64,000 nucleotides of DNA, taken from NCBI GenBank assembly GCA_905178155.1, contig CAJINV010000005.1, positions 6,311,207-6,375,206 of the forward strand. Direction: 5' to 3'. The position numbers and the translations under genes were made by a program. The notes beneath the pieces were generated by a model. It had not been told where the DNA came from. It did no database searches and saw nothing but the letters and a program-made list of their open reading frames with translations. This stretch comes from Amoebophrya sp. A120. Lineage: Eukaryota > Sar > Dinophyceae > Syndiniales > Amoebophryaceae. This document shows positions 31,801 to 40,500 of the stretch, piece after piece (position 1 is the first letter of the stretch; every line of letters starts with the position of its first letter).

Positions 31801-34361
31801 TGCATTACAAATTTCCTCAGCATGAGAAATGAAATTTGTAATGCTGATTTAACTTAAGGAAAAGATTTGTATTGCATGATTACAATACGAGTACGATACT
31901 TTTGCACAGGATATCTAACTGCAGCGGTAAATTCTTCCGCAGCGCCGGTCCGATCTCTATCAAATGCAAAAGTGTCTGGGTCCGGAACAAAGCAACTTGT
32001 CATGCTAAATCTGAATCATGTAAAAATCTGTGTTGCGTGATTACCAAAAGCTGTCCACTTTTGACCTAATCGGGAGGCAGTTTCTCATGCAGAATAGGCA
32101 TGATAGAACTCTCGCAGAATCTGTCATGCTATGTCCTACATACCAGACCTCATGGGTCATGGAAAACCTGCATGACAAGTCTGGCATTCTTCCAGACCCA
32201 GACATTTTTGCAGTTGATAATCTCGCCGTTGATGCGAAATTTGGAATTTTTCGAAATCGTGCGCACGGTGGTCGCCGGGAACTGCCAAAAGCTATGGGAT
32301 TCTCAGACGTTACGTTCTCAACTGTTCCATGATTTATTGTCATGCAAAATTGCCATCAGCTGCCACACGACCAAGCTATTCCGCATGACAAATTATCGAA
32401 GTGCTAAGCAGGCCGATAATCCATGCCAAATTTGTGATGCGAGGCCTGCACGCTACCCCCTTTAACTTTTGCTGTCCTTGCGTCGCAAACCCATGCAACA
32501 GTTGAGAATGTAACAGTTGGGAACGCCATAAAAGCCCAACGGAATTTCGATTTTCTGGTTGGTTTGGAAAATCCGGATTTTTTGGGTTCTTTGCGGTTGC
32601 GCGGCAGTAGACGTCGTCGTGGTAGGAGGTGGAGCAGCTGATGTCGTGTTGATCTGGGCCCCCGCGGGTCTCTGATTCATCTTCATCTGAGGATTCTGTT
32701 TGTTGTGCAGCCCCAATCTGTGTAGAATGGCGACCAGATTTTCTCAGAAGCAAAGAGCGAAGTACGCAAATGCAGATAGGAGAAAAAGCGCCTGAAATTT
32801 TTCGGAAACATTGACGAGTTGCAGCATACCACAGCTGCCCTCGCTGGGCAATTGCTCTCCGCGAACGGAGTGCGTTTCCACGGAAAGATTTTCTGAGGAA
32901 ACCTCGGAGCCCAATTTCCGCAGCCGCTTGCGGACATTCTCTGCGAGAGCTAGAGGAATAATCGTTTTCGGACCACGAGTCGGAAGCACCCTCTGAGACG
33001 CTTTTCGGCGCGCCGCGGCCCAAAAAGCGCAAATTCTGCCGCTTTTTGACCCACGGCGCCGCAAAAAGCGCCTCAGAGGAAATCTTCTGACCCGGAGCCC
33101 GAGAAAAGGTCGAAGAGAATTGAGGCCTCACTGCAGCCTCTGTCACAGAAAATTCCGCCGGCGGCCCCAGAGATTGGGGCCCGGGGCTTCTCCAAAAGCC
33201 GTCGCGCAGAAACAAGGGTGGGCAAGCGAGGGCAGGCGCGACTGCGGTGCTGCGTTCTTTTGACTAACGTTTCGAAAAGTCTCAAAACGCTTTCCCGGCA
33301 CTTTGCTCTTTTGTTTTTCCGCTAATTACTTCTGAAAAAGCCCGATCTATACTGTCACAGGCTGGGCATTTTTCAGAGTGGAAAGGGCAGAGATTGCCAC
33401 TCGCGGCGCGGTCTTTTTCCGTTCCAAAACATTTTTTTTCGCCTCGAGAAAATTCCACGGAGGACCGTGAGCGACGTGCGAAACGAAAATGAGCGACTTT
33501 TGAGCTCTGCACCCCTGACAATCTGTGCCTTCTTATCTGGGCCCCCGCGGGTCTCTGATTCATCTTCATCTGAGGATTCTGTTTGTTGTAGTTCTGTTCT
33601 TGTTGCCCGAACACAACAACTCTACCTGTAGTTCGTGGTCCAGTGCTGGTCCCCACGACAGCAGGCACATTCTTTGTCTTCGAGGCAGTCGCAGCTCCGT
33701 CGCTTGCACTGGATGATGAAGATGCGCCGGATGGGGCCGCGGCGGCATAAAAATCCTGCTGCCCTGGCGCGGCCTTTTCCTCGTCTGCGTCCTCCTCGTC
33801 GGATAGGTCGATGACTTTGCTAGTGGAGGAAGTCGCAAGGTTTGTTTTGATGCCCGTACGTATTTTATTCATCCCACCCAGAAGAACTTCTGTCCTTATT
33901 GTGAGGAAAAATCCCCCCTCCCCATATCGAAAGCGGATTTGTGTTGCTGTATTTGAGTACACAAATCACATCTGTCTTGCTAGAGAGGACTGCAGACCCA
34001 TATCAAGCCTGAGCAGAGAGGCTTTGACTTAGGCGCTTAGCATGAAAAGCGTCCGTGATGTTGGCTCAACAGCATGACAAACCGCCTCCATAATGGGACG
34101 GAAGCTGTTGCCCTTGTCTTCTTGCAACACAAACGTGATTTGTGACCTCAAATCAGCAACACAAATTTTCGAAAACCTACCTCTTCAATATGGGGAGGGG
34201 GGATTTTTCCTTGCGATAGTCCTAGAAGTCTCTTTACTCGTCGTGTCGTCCACCGCATGCTGGTCCTTCAGTGTTGTGCCGGCGTTTTGGAGGTTCTTCT
34301 GCAAGAACGTCCCCAGCTTGGCCTCGGTTGGCACAAACTTACTCTTTTTCGTGGTCAGCAT
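22889..34361 (-). CDS. Rad5/HLTF-type SNF2 ATPase with RING finger and HIRAN-like region, about 22 exons
   Basis: Twenty introners and one 883-bp insertion removed, the exons join to 1,894 codons plus stop (TAG at 22889-22891). The ATG is at 34361. Acidic SUMO-interaction-like motifs come first (SKVIDLSDEED; later EVVIDLISDSEEE). A HIRAN-like stretch at about 270-345 contains NGIDGDIASFPGSIAKCLL. The SNF2 core follows: LQNYQKQGIAF (about 602), Walker A GGILADEMGLGKT (about 1030), DEAQ box RIILDEAQCIK (about 1218) and SGTPMQN (about 1250). Next come a RING with CASCGEM and CQHVYCAEC (about 1520-1565) and helicase C with KILVFSQW (about 1720) and RIHRIGQ (about 1829). RING between the two helicase lobes is the Rad5/HLTF/Rad16 layout: DNA-damage-tolerance ubiquitin ligases and DNA translocases. 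Family call firm; orthology and role inferred. It is nearly twice as long as typical members because of low-complexity inserts. Confidence 0.9.
22918..23057. mobile_element. introner, family A
   Basis: 140 bp. TIR core GCAAAAGTATCGTACT, perfect TSD CAGCT. Last intron of the SNF2 gene; removal gives MAELRSLLEDD then stop. Confidence 0.9.
23238..23498. mobile_element. introner, family B
   Basis: 261 bp. TIR core ATATCTGGGTCTGGAAG, perfect TSD TGGAT. It interrupts helicase motif VI: removal restores QRIHRIGQLEEVY. Confidence 0.95.
24488..24799. mobile_element. introner, family C
   Basis: 312 bp. TIR core AAAAAATCCCCCC, perfect TSD TCCTG. It lies just before the RING-encoding exon of the SNF2 gene; removal joins ELAMQD to APIEQQDD. 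Confidence 0.9.
25047..25303. mobile_element. introner, family B
   Basis: 257 bp. Left TIR ATGCCTGGGTCTGG; right end diverged (CCAGAGTCAGACAACATTT). Perfect TSD CGTGT. Intron of the SNF2 gene. Confidence 0.85.
25369..25633. mobile_element. introner, family B
   Basis: 265 bp. TIR core AAAAATGTCTGGGTCTGGAA, perfect TSD AACCT. It is followed on the left by a 60-bp exon. Removal joins YAERKV to YDRLFQAS in the SNF2 gene. Confidence 0.9.
26490..26742. mobile_element. introner, family G
   Basis: 253 bp. TIR core CAAGAAAAAACT, ends TATCGC/GGGATA. Flanks CGCTG/TGTTG are weak, but frame is kept when five bases are dropped (FLHN to NSSSKPS) in the SNF2 gene. Confidence 0.75.
26970..27255. mobile_element. 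introner, family H
   Basis: 286 bp. TIR core GTAAAAACGTCCC (left AGCGTCCC), perfect TSD TCTGG. It lies just after the Walker A exon: removal joins GKTIQ to MLGLLATDF. Confidence 0.9.
27309..27458. mobile_element. introner, family A
   Basis: 150 bp. TIR core GCAAAAG, perfect TSD GACAG. Together with the next element it isolates a 48-bp exon that encodes Walker A. Removal joins INETSC to RGGILADEMG. Confidence 0.9.
28676..28984. mobile_element. introner, family D
   Basis: 309 bp. TIR core ACAGTGAAAAA then a C-rich run, flanks CGCAC/CGCAG. Removal joins RENPEIC to GNIGNKWKG in the SNF2 gene. Confidence 0.85.
29053..29318. mobile_element. introner, family B
   Basis: 266 bp. TIR core AAAGTGTCTGGGTCTGGAA, perfect TSD AGGTT. 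Removal joins KFPNLRT to LQNYQKQG, restoring the SNF2 Q-like motif. Confidence 0.9.
29846..30105. mobile_element. introner, family B
   Basis: 260 bp. TIR core AAAAATGTCTGGGTCTGGAA, perfect TSD TTTCC. Nearly the same sequence as the copies at 39112 and 46928 in the part after the left TIR. Intron of the SNF2 gene. Confidence 0.9.
30195..30447. mobile_element. introner, family B
   Basis: 253 bp. TIR core ATGTCTGGGTCTGGAAA, flanks CATCC/CCTCC. Removal joins VERQEV to TKLCFQKLL in the SNF2 gene. Confidence 0.85.
30688..30893. mobile_element. introner, family G-like variant
   Basis: 206 bp. TIR core AGAAAAAAG (left TCT, right CTC follow). Flanks GAAGG/GGAGG. Removal joins CYLDPS to GVGQDVKVGG in the HIRAN-like part of the SNF2 gene. 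Confidence 0.75.
30952..31206. mobile_element. introner, family B (mixed ends)
   Basis: 255 bp. Left end ATGTCTGGGTCTGGAAA, right end of the other subtype (CCAGACATCCAGAGATATTT). Flanks GCAGG/GCAAG. Removal joins AKCLL to PLVLWELVE in the SNF2 gene. Confidence 0.85.
31269..31418. mobile_element. introner, family A
   Basis: 150 bp. TIR core GCAGAAGTATCATACTA/TACGATACTTTTGC, perfect TSD TTATG. Removal joins TVKISI to NGIDGDIA in the SNF2 gene. Confidence 0.9.
31476..31690. mobile_element. introner, family E
   Basis: 215 bp. TIR core AAAAAAGTGTTACAGTTACA, perfect TSD GTGCA. Removal joins REYHYSLH to KVPIKWLY in the SNF2 gene. Confidence 0.9.
31769..31913. mobile_element. introner, family A
   Basis: 145 bp. 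TIR core GCAAAAGTATCGTACTCGTA, perfect TSD TCTAA. Very close in sequence to the copies at 6814 and 54352. Intron of the SNF2 gene. Confidence 0.9.
31958..32219. mobile_element. introner, family B
   Basis: 262 bp. TIR core GTCTGGGTCYGGAA, perfect TSD ATCTC. Removal joins KFRINGE to IGPALRKN in the SNF2 gene, leaving a 39-bp exon next to it. Confidence 0.9.
32293..32530. mobile_element. introner, family F
   Basis: 238 bp. TIR core GTTACRTTCTCAACTGTT, perfect TSD AAAGC. Removal joins EIPLGF to WQFPATTV in the SNF2 gene. Confidence 0.9.
32652..33589. repeat. 828-bp insertion between exact 55-bp direct repeats inside a coding exon
   Basis: Bases 32652-32706 and 33535-33589 are identical (55 bp) and encode KQNPQMKMNQRPAGAQ in frame both times. 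Collapsing them (883 bp) gives one continuous SNF2-gene exon. The DNA between is GC-rich and has no typical introner TIR, although CAATCTGTG occurs near each inner edge in direct orientation. It may be an insertion, a spliced intron or an assembly artefact; see findings. Confidence 0.7.
33897..34218. mobile_element. introner, family C
   Basis: 322 bp. TIR core GGAAAAATCCCCCCTCCCCA, perfect TSD GTCCT. First intron of the SNF2 gene; removal joins SKETSRT to EVLLGGMNK. Confidence 0.9.
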
Positions 34362-34387
34362 CTTTATTCATTCGAAAAATCGGCCTT

Positions 34388-34660
34388 TTACTTTTTCATT
34401 TTCTGCACGCGGTTGTAGTACAAGTTGGCATATATTTGGTATAGCAGTGGCAGAAATAAAGTTGATGTAGCGGCAAATTCAAATGTCATAGAGCCACAAC
34501 ACAAACAAAAATATTTTCGATAGGTTATTGGGCGGAGTCGTGAGGCTGCTACTTCTAGTCTTTCTCCTGACAATTCCACCAGGTCGTGCTGATTAAGCCG
34601 CATGTTAGTTCTTCGTGTAACAAATCTATGGCGGCCCGCAACCGAGAAATTACCTACCAT
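34388..34660 (-). CDS. possible small membrane protein, doubtful
   Basis: A 90-codon frame with a central hydrophobic part (FAATSTLFLPLLYQIYANLY) and a basic end (NRVQKMKK). It stops only 27 bp before the SNF2 start codon on the same strand, so it sits where a promoter and 5' untranslated region are expected. No family recognised. It is either a tightly packed small gene or chance. Confidence 0.2.
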   Translation of the reverse strand: MVGNFSVAGRHRFVTRRTNMRLNQHDLVELSGERLEVAASRLRPITYRKYFCLCCGSMTFEFAATSTLFLPLLYQIYANLYYNRVQKMKK

Positions 34661-35984
34661 TGCTTTGAAACGACCTGAAGAACCACGATATCAAAGAGCT
34701 CATCTACAACAACCCGGCGGTTTTCGTTCGACAGAGTCGTGCAGCGAGGAGAAGCAAAATCTTTTTCATCTTCTTCATCTATCGAAATTCACAAGTCCCC
34801 CTGGTATAGGAACTGATGGTGATCGTGATCTGACGTTATAATTCCAAATGACGGTCGAATTATCTGTGAGTTTTCCTTTTGAACAGAAGCCTATACATAG
34901 TTTAGGCTTTGGTCGTTGCGAGGAGGCTCTATCGTCTCGAGACGAAGATCATCGTGCGAACATTCGCACTAGAGGTGAACAACGGAAAAATGCAGCCTAG
35001 GCCACGCCACGACAATGAATGCGGCGGGCGTTTGACAGCGCTCCGGCGCGAAGCTCATAATTTCTTGCGGTCTTCCTAATTGCAGCATAAAAATTTTGAT
35101 AAATCAAAAGATTACACCACTGTGGTTTTTGGATGCTTGGAACTAGTACGGACATCAGCACCGGGAATCGGCCTGGTAAGTACTATCGCATGCATCGTGC
35201 AACCTGCACTCTCGCGGCTGCAGCTGCTGCCTCGGTGTTCTACTTTGCAGGGGGGTCTTCAGGAGCGTGTTGTATGTATCTCTATGTACAAAAAAAAATG
35301 AAGCTGCCATTTGTTTCATGCGTTGCATCATGTGTAGTTTTCGTTTCCTTGCATTATTATTTTCGTACCAAAAATAAATCACTCCACAACAGGGTGGACA
35401 AGATTCATTGACTTAAACTAACAGCTCGCATTTAAAAATTTTCACTAGGCGGTATTCGCAATACATACACAACAACTCCTTATCCTCAAAAGTGAATCTT
35501 GAAGACATCGCAAGAATAGGATAAAAATGGGGGGGAGAATATGATAGTTCCTCAAACGATCTTACAAAAGCACGGCAAGTTCTGTACTTCGTCCCGAGCT
35601 TCAACATCATACACGTTTTCTTGTATTAAATTTCTAGGATGATGATAATGTCGGCACCAGTGTGCCCTTTGGCGGACTGCTGCGTGCTACTCCGACGGCA
35701 GCTGAAGCTGAACGCCGATCTTCTACGGACTTGATAAATACTTTTTCAGGGCTGAAGTTTATTTTGCTCAAAATTCCGAACTGCTCAAAATTCCGACCCA
35801 AGAGCTGATTAAGACATCCACATCCAGCCAGCCAGGAGGTCATTTATTTTCCCATTGATAAAGACATCCAGCCAGAAGGTCGTGCGCACGACGTCAAAAT
35901 CAAGAGTGATCCGGCTTCTCTGCTTTCGGATCTCGTCCCGCGATACTGCGAGATGACGTGATCCGCAGGCAGAAGGAAAGCAGC
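34661..35984. other. region without a resolved gene
   Basis: Several short minus-strand frames, the best being 35809-36048. Its part beyond the introner edge (RKQRSRITLDFDVVRTTFW, ending in a Trp/Met-rich tail) looks protein-like. An introner with perfect TSD at 35985 implies that this DNA is transcribed, but I could not build one open frame through it. Confidence 0.3.
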
Positions 35985-36247
35985 TATCAAATGCAAAAAT
36001 GTCTGGGTCTGGAAGGATGCAACTTGTGATGCGCATTGCACAACACACAAAAATCTCTCATGCACAGGCAGCAAAAGGTGCCCATCTCCTGTCACCATAC
36101 TAGGGGATTTGTCATGCAGATTGGGCATTGCGGAAGATTCTCGAAATCTGTCATGCTAGGGCTTCCATGACAGACCTTCTGTGTCATGCAAAAACAGCAT
36201 GGCAAAAGTCGGCACTCTTCCAGACCCAGACATTTTTACATTTGATA
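35985..36247. mobile_element. introner, family B, host transcript unresolved
   Basis: 263 bp. TIR core AAAAATGTCTGGGTCTGGAA, perfect TSD GCAGC. All three minus-strand frames across the joined flanks meet stops near it, so the host may be an untranslated region or a non-coding transcript. Confidence 0.85.
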
Positions 36248-36721
36248 GCAGCCTGTTGGTTACAACCCGGGTAGAAGTTCGGTCTGTCTGTAGAAATAGA
36301 ACCTCTTCTACTGTAGAAGTTCTACATTGATTCTGCGCCGCGAAAACAAAAAAGCGTTCTTGCAAGCTTCTTCATCGGCACTAAACAAAACAAAACGATA
36401 AAAACATCATACATCTCGAAATGGATATGGAGGAAAAGTTGTACTTAGTTGTTATCTTCGAGTAAGTACTAAATAAAGGACATCAGCTACTCCGCAGCTC
36501 TAGTCCTCGTGTTAGCAGATGATGATGAAAACGGTATCGAGATACACACAAACATGACATGTCTCGCACCTACATCTTTTGTTCATCTTCATCTTCCCCT
36601 TGTTTAATATTTCAGTACTCGATCCGTTGGCCAAAATGTCCTCTTATTTTCCAAACAAAATACTTACTACAGTTTAGGGTCAAAACAACGAATAGATGAT
36701 GGGAAGAGAATTATGCCCGCT

Positions 36722-37042
36722 TATTGAGAGGAAAAATCCCCCCTCCCCATATTGCAATCGCATTCGTCCGAAAATTTGTGATGCAGATTTGAGGTCACAA
36801 ATCCTGTCTGTCTTGCAAAAAGGCAAAGCCTGAGATTCCGCCGCATTATGCCGGCGGTTTGTGATGCTGTTGGGCTTACAGAGCCGACACCTGTCATGCT
36901 GGTCCCCTACGTCAAAACCTCTCGACCCAGGCTGGGCATATGCCTGCAGTCCTCTCCAGCAAGACAGACCTGATTTGTGTACGCAAATGCAGCATCAGAA
37001 ACTTCGTTTCGATATGGGGAGGGGGGATTTTTCATTTTCGTA
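36722..37042. mobile_element. introner, family C, host transcript unresolved
   Basis: 321 bp. TIR core GAAAAATCCCCCCTCCCCAT, perfect TSD CCGCT. The joined flank reads only about 44 codons before a stop. Host not identified. Confidence 0.85.
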
Positions 37043-37521
37043 CCGCTCATCTGCACGACCAATGGTCGGTGCAGCAGCAGATCATGTCCTTGTCCTTGTC
37101 CACCCTCATCTGCGCCACAATTTCTATTTTTCACAAGCATGACAAGGAAATAAACAAGTCATGAAATAATAGTCATCTCGTTGTTCTTTTTCTATGCAGA
37201 ATGTTGGTACTTCCTTCTATCGTACAAATTTTTATGTCAAGTGATTGCTCTACTTCCGAAGTATGAATGAACTGGAAAAATGGGATCACAAAGGAGCCAA
37301 ATCGATGAAAACTGAAAAAATATGATCCTGTATGATGTGGGTTTTTTTTATGCAAAGTGACAGAATGTTTGATGTAGTGTTAAAATGAATAGAGCAGATC
37401 GTACACTACTATATGACGATTGGAGGGATTGGCACAACTACCATTTTTGCAACTAGAAGAAAATCCATATAAAAGGAAGAGACTTGTTTTTCCTTTACTA
37501 CTAGCCCGTAGATTAAAGCCA

Positions 37522-40500
37522 CTACTCGACGAGGAGGAGGTTTATTGCCAGTAGAACGAGGAGCGTGAGGACTGTTATTGCTTTCAAAATACGATCATTT
37601 TCCACGGCATCTTCCGCAAATAATCTTCCTCGCTCGGTATTACAGCAGAAGCAGAATCGAAGGAGCACCTGAATACGTACTGAAACACGACTGATATCAA
37701 GTGCAAATATGTCGGGGTCTGGAAAAGATTGCTACATTTGTCTTTGCCATGCATGTCTGACATGCCTCGAGAATCTGTGACGTGTATGGGTATCGGAAAA
37801 AGCGCTCTTACCTGTTATGCAAGAACGCAGTTTTCCACGCGGAATACGCAACACACAGAAGCTCAAAAATTTGTCATGCTTGGCTCCGTATGTTGGCAGT
37901 GCGCCTCTCACTCCCTTTTAGCATAACAAGTTTCATCCAGACGCCCCAGACACATTTGCAATGCATAACTGAAGATCGGCCCCGCACTTACGGCGCTAAC
38001 GGGACCGGGTGCTGACCGATTTCGGGTTCAAATTGTCTTGTTACACCATCATCGCCAATGTAAGTATCCGGGTCCCTTGCCAACTCTATTCTGAGGAAAA
38101 ATCCCCCCTCCCCATATCGAAAAGGTGCGTTTCCGAAAATTTGTGTTGCTGATTTGAGGTCACAAATCACGTCTGTCTTGCAAGAAGACAAGCGCAGAGG
38201 CTTCCGCACCATTATGGAAGCGATTTGGCATGCTGTTGCGCCTAGGGGACGCCCGTTTGCAATGCTAAGCAACTAGACCTATGCGCCCCTACCTAGGCCG
38301 AGGATCTGGCTGCGATGCCTTACTGCAAGACAAATCCGATTTGTGTACCCAAATCCAGCATCACAGATTTCCACTTCGATATGGGGAGGGGGGATTTTTC
38401 CTTTTGATAAACTCCGCCTGGATTCTAGGTTGCTGCACGATTTTGAAGTCCCGGTACCACTTATTGCAGTGAAAAGTGCCCCCCACCCCTGAAATTGCAA
38501 AATTTGTGATGCGAGGTTTCCAGATGAAAACTTTCTGTCATGCATGGAAGGAGTATGGATCTTTCTGATGCAGAGTCTAGGCGTGTATCGCATCGCTTGC
38601 ATGACAAGCGCCGCTCGTGCTGGGGCCTTTTGCAATACAAATTTTTGCTACTCACGATTGGAAACCTGTGATGCTGATAGATGAAAGAGGGCGAATGTTT
38701 CATTTGGAAAGGTTTGCAATACAAATGCGTTCACGTTCGGGAGTGGGGGCATTTTTCATTGTAATACCACTTGAAGAGCGCGTTGTCCGTCTCGAGCACG
38801 TATGCCTTGCAAATATCGATCTGGGTCAGGGAGGATGCGAAGACGAACTTGTGACGCATGTTGCGGATCATACAAACATCTGTGTAGTCGCGTGAGTTGC
38901 AAAAGGTGCCCACAACTGCTGGCCATGCTGAGAGGGAATTTCCCAGGACTACAGGCATCACCGAGGGGCGGCAGATCATCCTGTGAAGATCATGCTAGGC
39001 CCCCGCCTGCATTCCAGACGTAGTGGAGCAAGCTTGGAGAATAAAACTGCATGACAAATCTCGCATCAATCTTCCAGACCCAGATCGATTATATTTGCGT
39101 TTGGTAGCACGTATCAAATGTAAAAATGTCTGGGTCTGGAAGAGTCGGGGCTTGTCATGCACATTTTGCATGACCCGCGAGGTCTGTGATGCCGGTGCTA
39201 GCATCATAGATTTTTTGAGAGCTTCTTGATGGTAATTACGCATGAGAAATGCCCTCCCCGCGTGCCAAGAGCTGACTCCTCTTGCTGCTCATGCAACACA
39301 GATATTTTTACAATCCACAGACAGCATTACAAGTTCCACTCTTCCAGCCCCAGATCGATATTTGCATTTGGTAGCACGAGGTCGTTCACGATAGCCGCCC
39401 GCACCGCATCCGCGCCTTGCACGGGAGCAGCCAAAACCCTATCCTGTGCAAAAGTATCGTACTCGTACTAATCGCATTCATGCATTACAAATTTCGTTCT
39501 CAGGTTAAATCCGCATTACAAATTTTCTTTCTCATGCTGAGAAAATTTGTCATGCGATTTATACTAGTACGATGCTTTTGCATTTCATAAACCCGGCCAT
39601 CCGGCAAATTCGCACCGTTCAGGTCCTGTTCCTGGTTTGGTTGCCACACGCCCGAGTTCGGTGCGAGGTTCCGCAGGCGTGCGGCCACCGCCGCGGGGCT
39701 GTTGTCACCGCTGTGCCCGCCCCCAGGTCCCGACAACTGGAACACCTTCTTCTATTGAGAGGAAAAATCCCCCCTCCCCATATTGAAAAGGCATGCCACG
39801 AAAAATTTGTGATGCTGATTTGTGACCACAAATCCTGCCTCTCTTGCAAGGGGGCAAATCCAAAGAGTCCGCCACTTTATGCGGACGATTTGTCATGCTG
39901 TTACGCCTACATCGAAGGCCTCTGTTATGCTCCTAAGCACCTACACAAAAACGCCCCTACGCAGGCTGAGGCCGCCTGCAGTGCCTCATTGCAAGACAGA
40001 GCTGATTTGTGTAAGTACACAGATCCAGCCACAGAAATTTCCGTTTCAATATGGGGAGGGGGGATTTTTCATTTTGATATCTTCGCTTCCACGACAAGGT
40101 ATTGACTTTTCTGAAGTGGTATCAAATGTAAAAATGTCTGGGTCTGGAAGGTTGGAACTTGTGATGCTGTCTCTGGATTCTAAAAAATTTGCATTGCATG
40201 ACCAGCAACAGAACTCCAGTTTGTGCTACACGGAGAGGGCATTCCTCATGCGGTAGAGGCATCACAAAGGCCTCTAAAAATCTGTCATGCTAGAGCATGC
40301 ATCACAGACATCATGAGTCTTTCAGAATATGCATGACAAACCTGGCAAGCTTCCAGACCCAGACATTTTTACATTTGATAAGTGGCTCGTTTGACGCCGG
40401 AACCATCCACACCCGGGGGTTCGCGCCCCCGGCGCCGACCGGTGCTCGGCCGTTCACAAACAACCCTCGAAGCTCCTCGGTGTTGGTATGGATTGTAAAA

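Noticed and set aside
32376-33215. 279-codon minus-strand frame across the 55-bp-flanked insert
   Set aside because: It combines the insert with an out-of-frame reading of the helicase exon and an introner; no domain.
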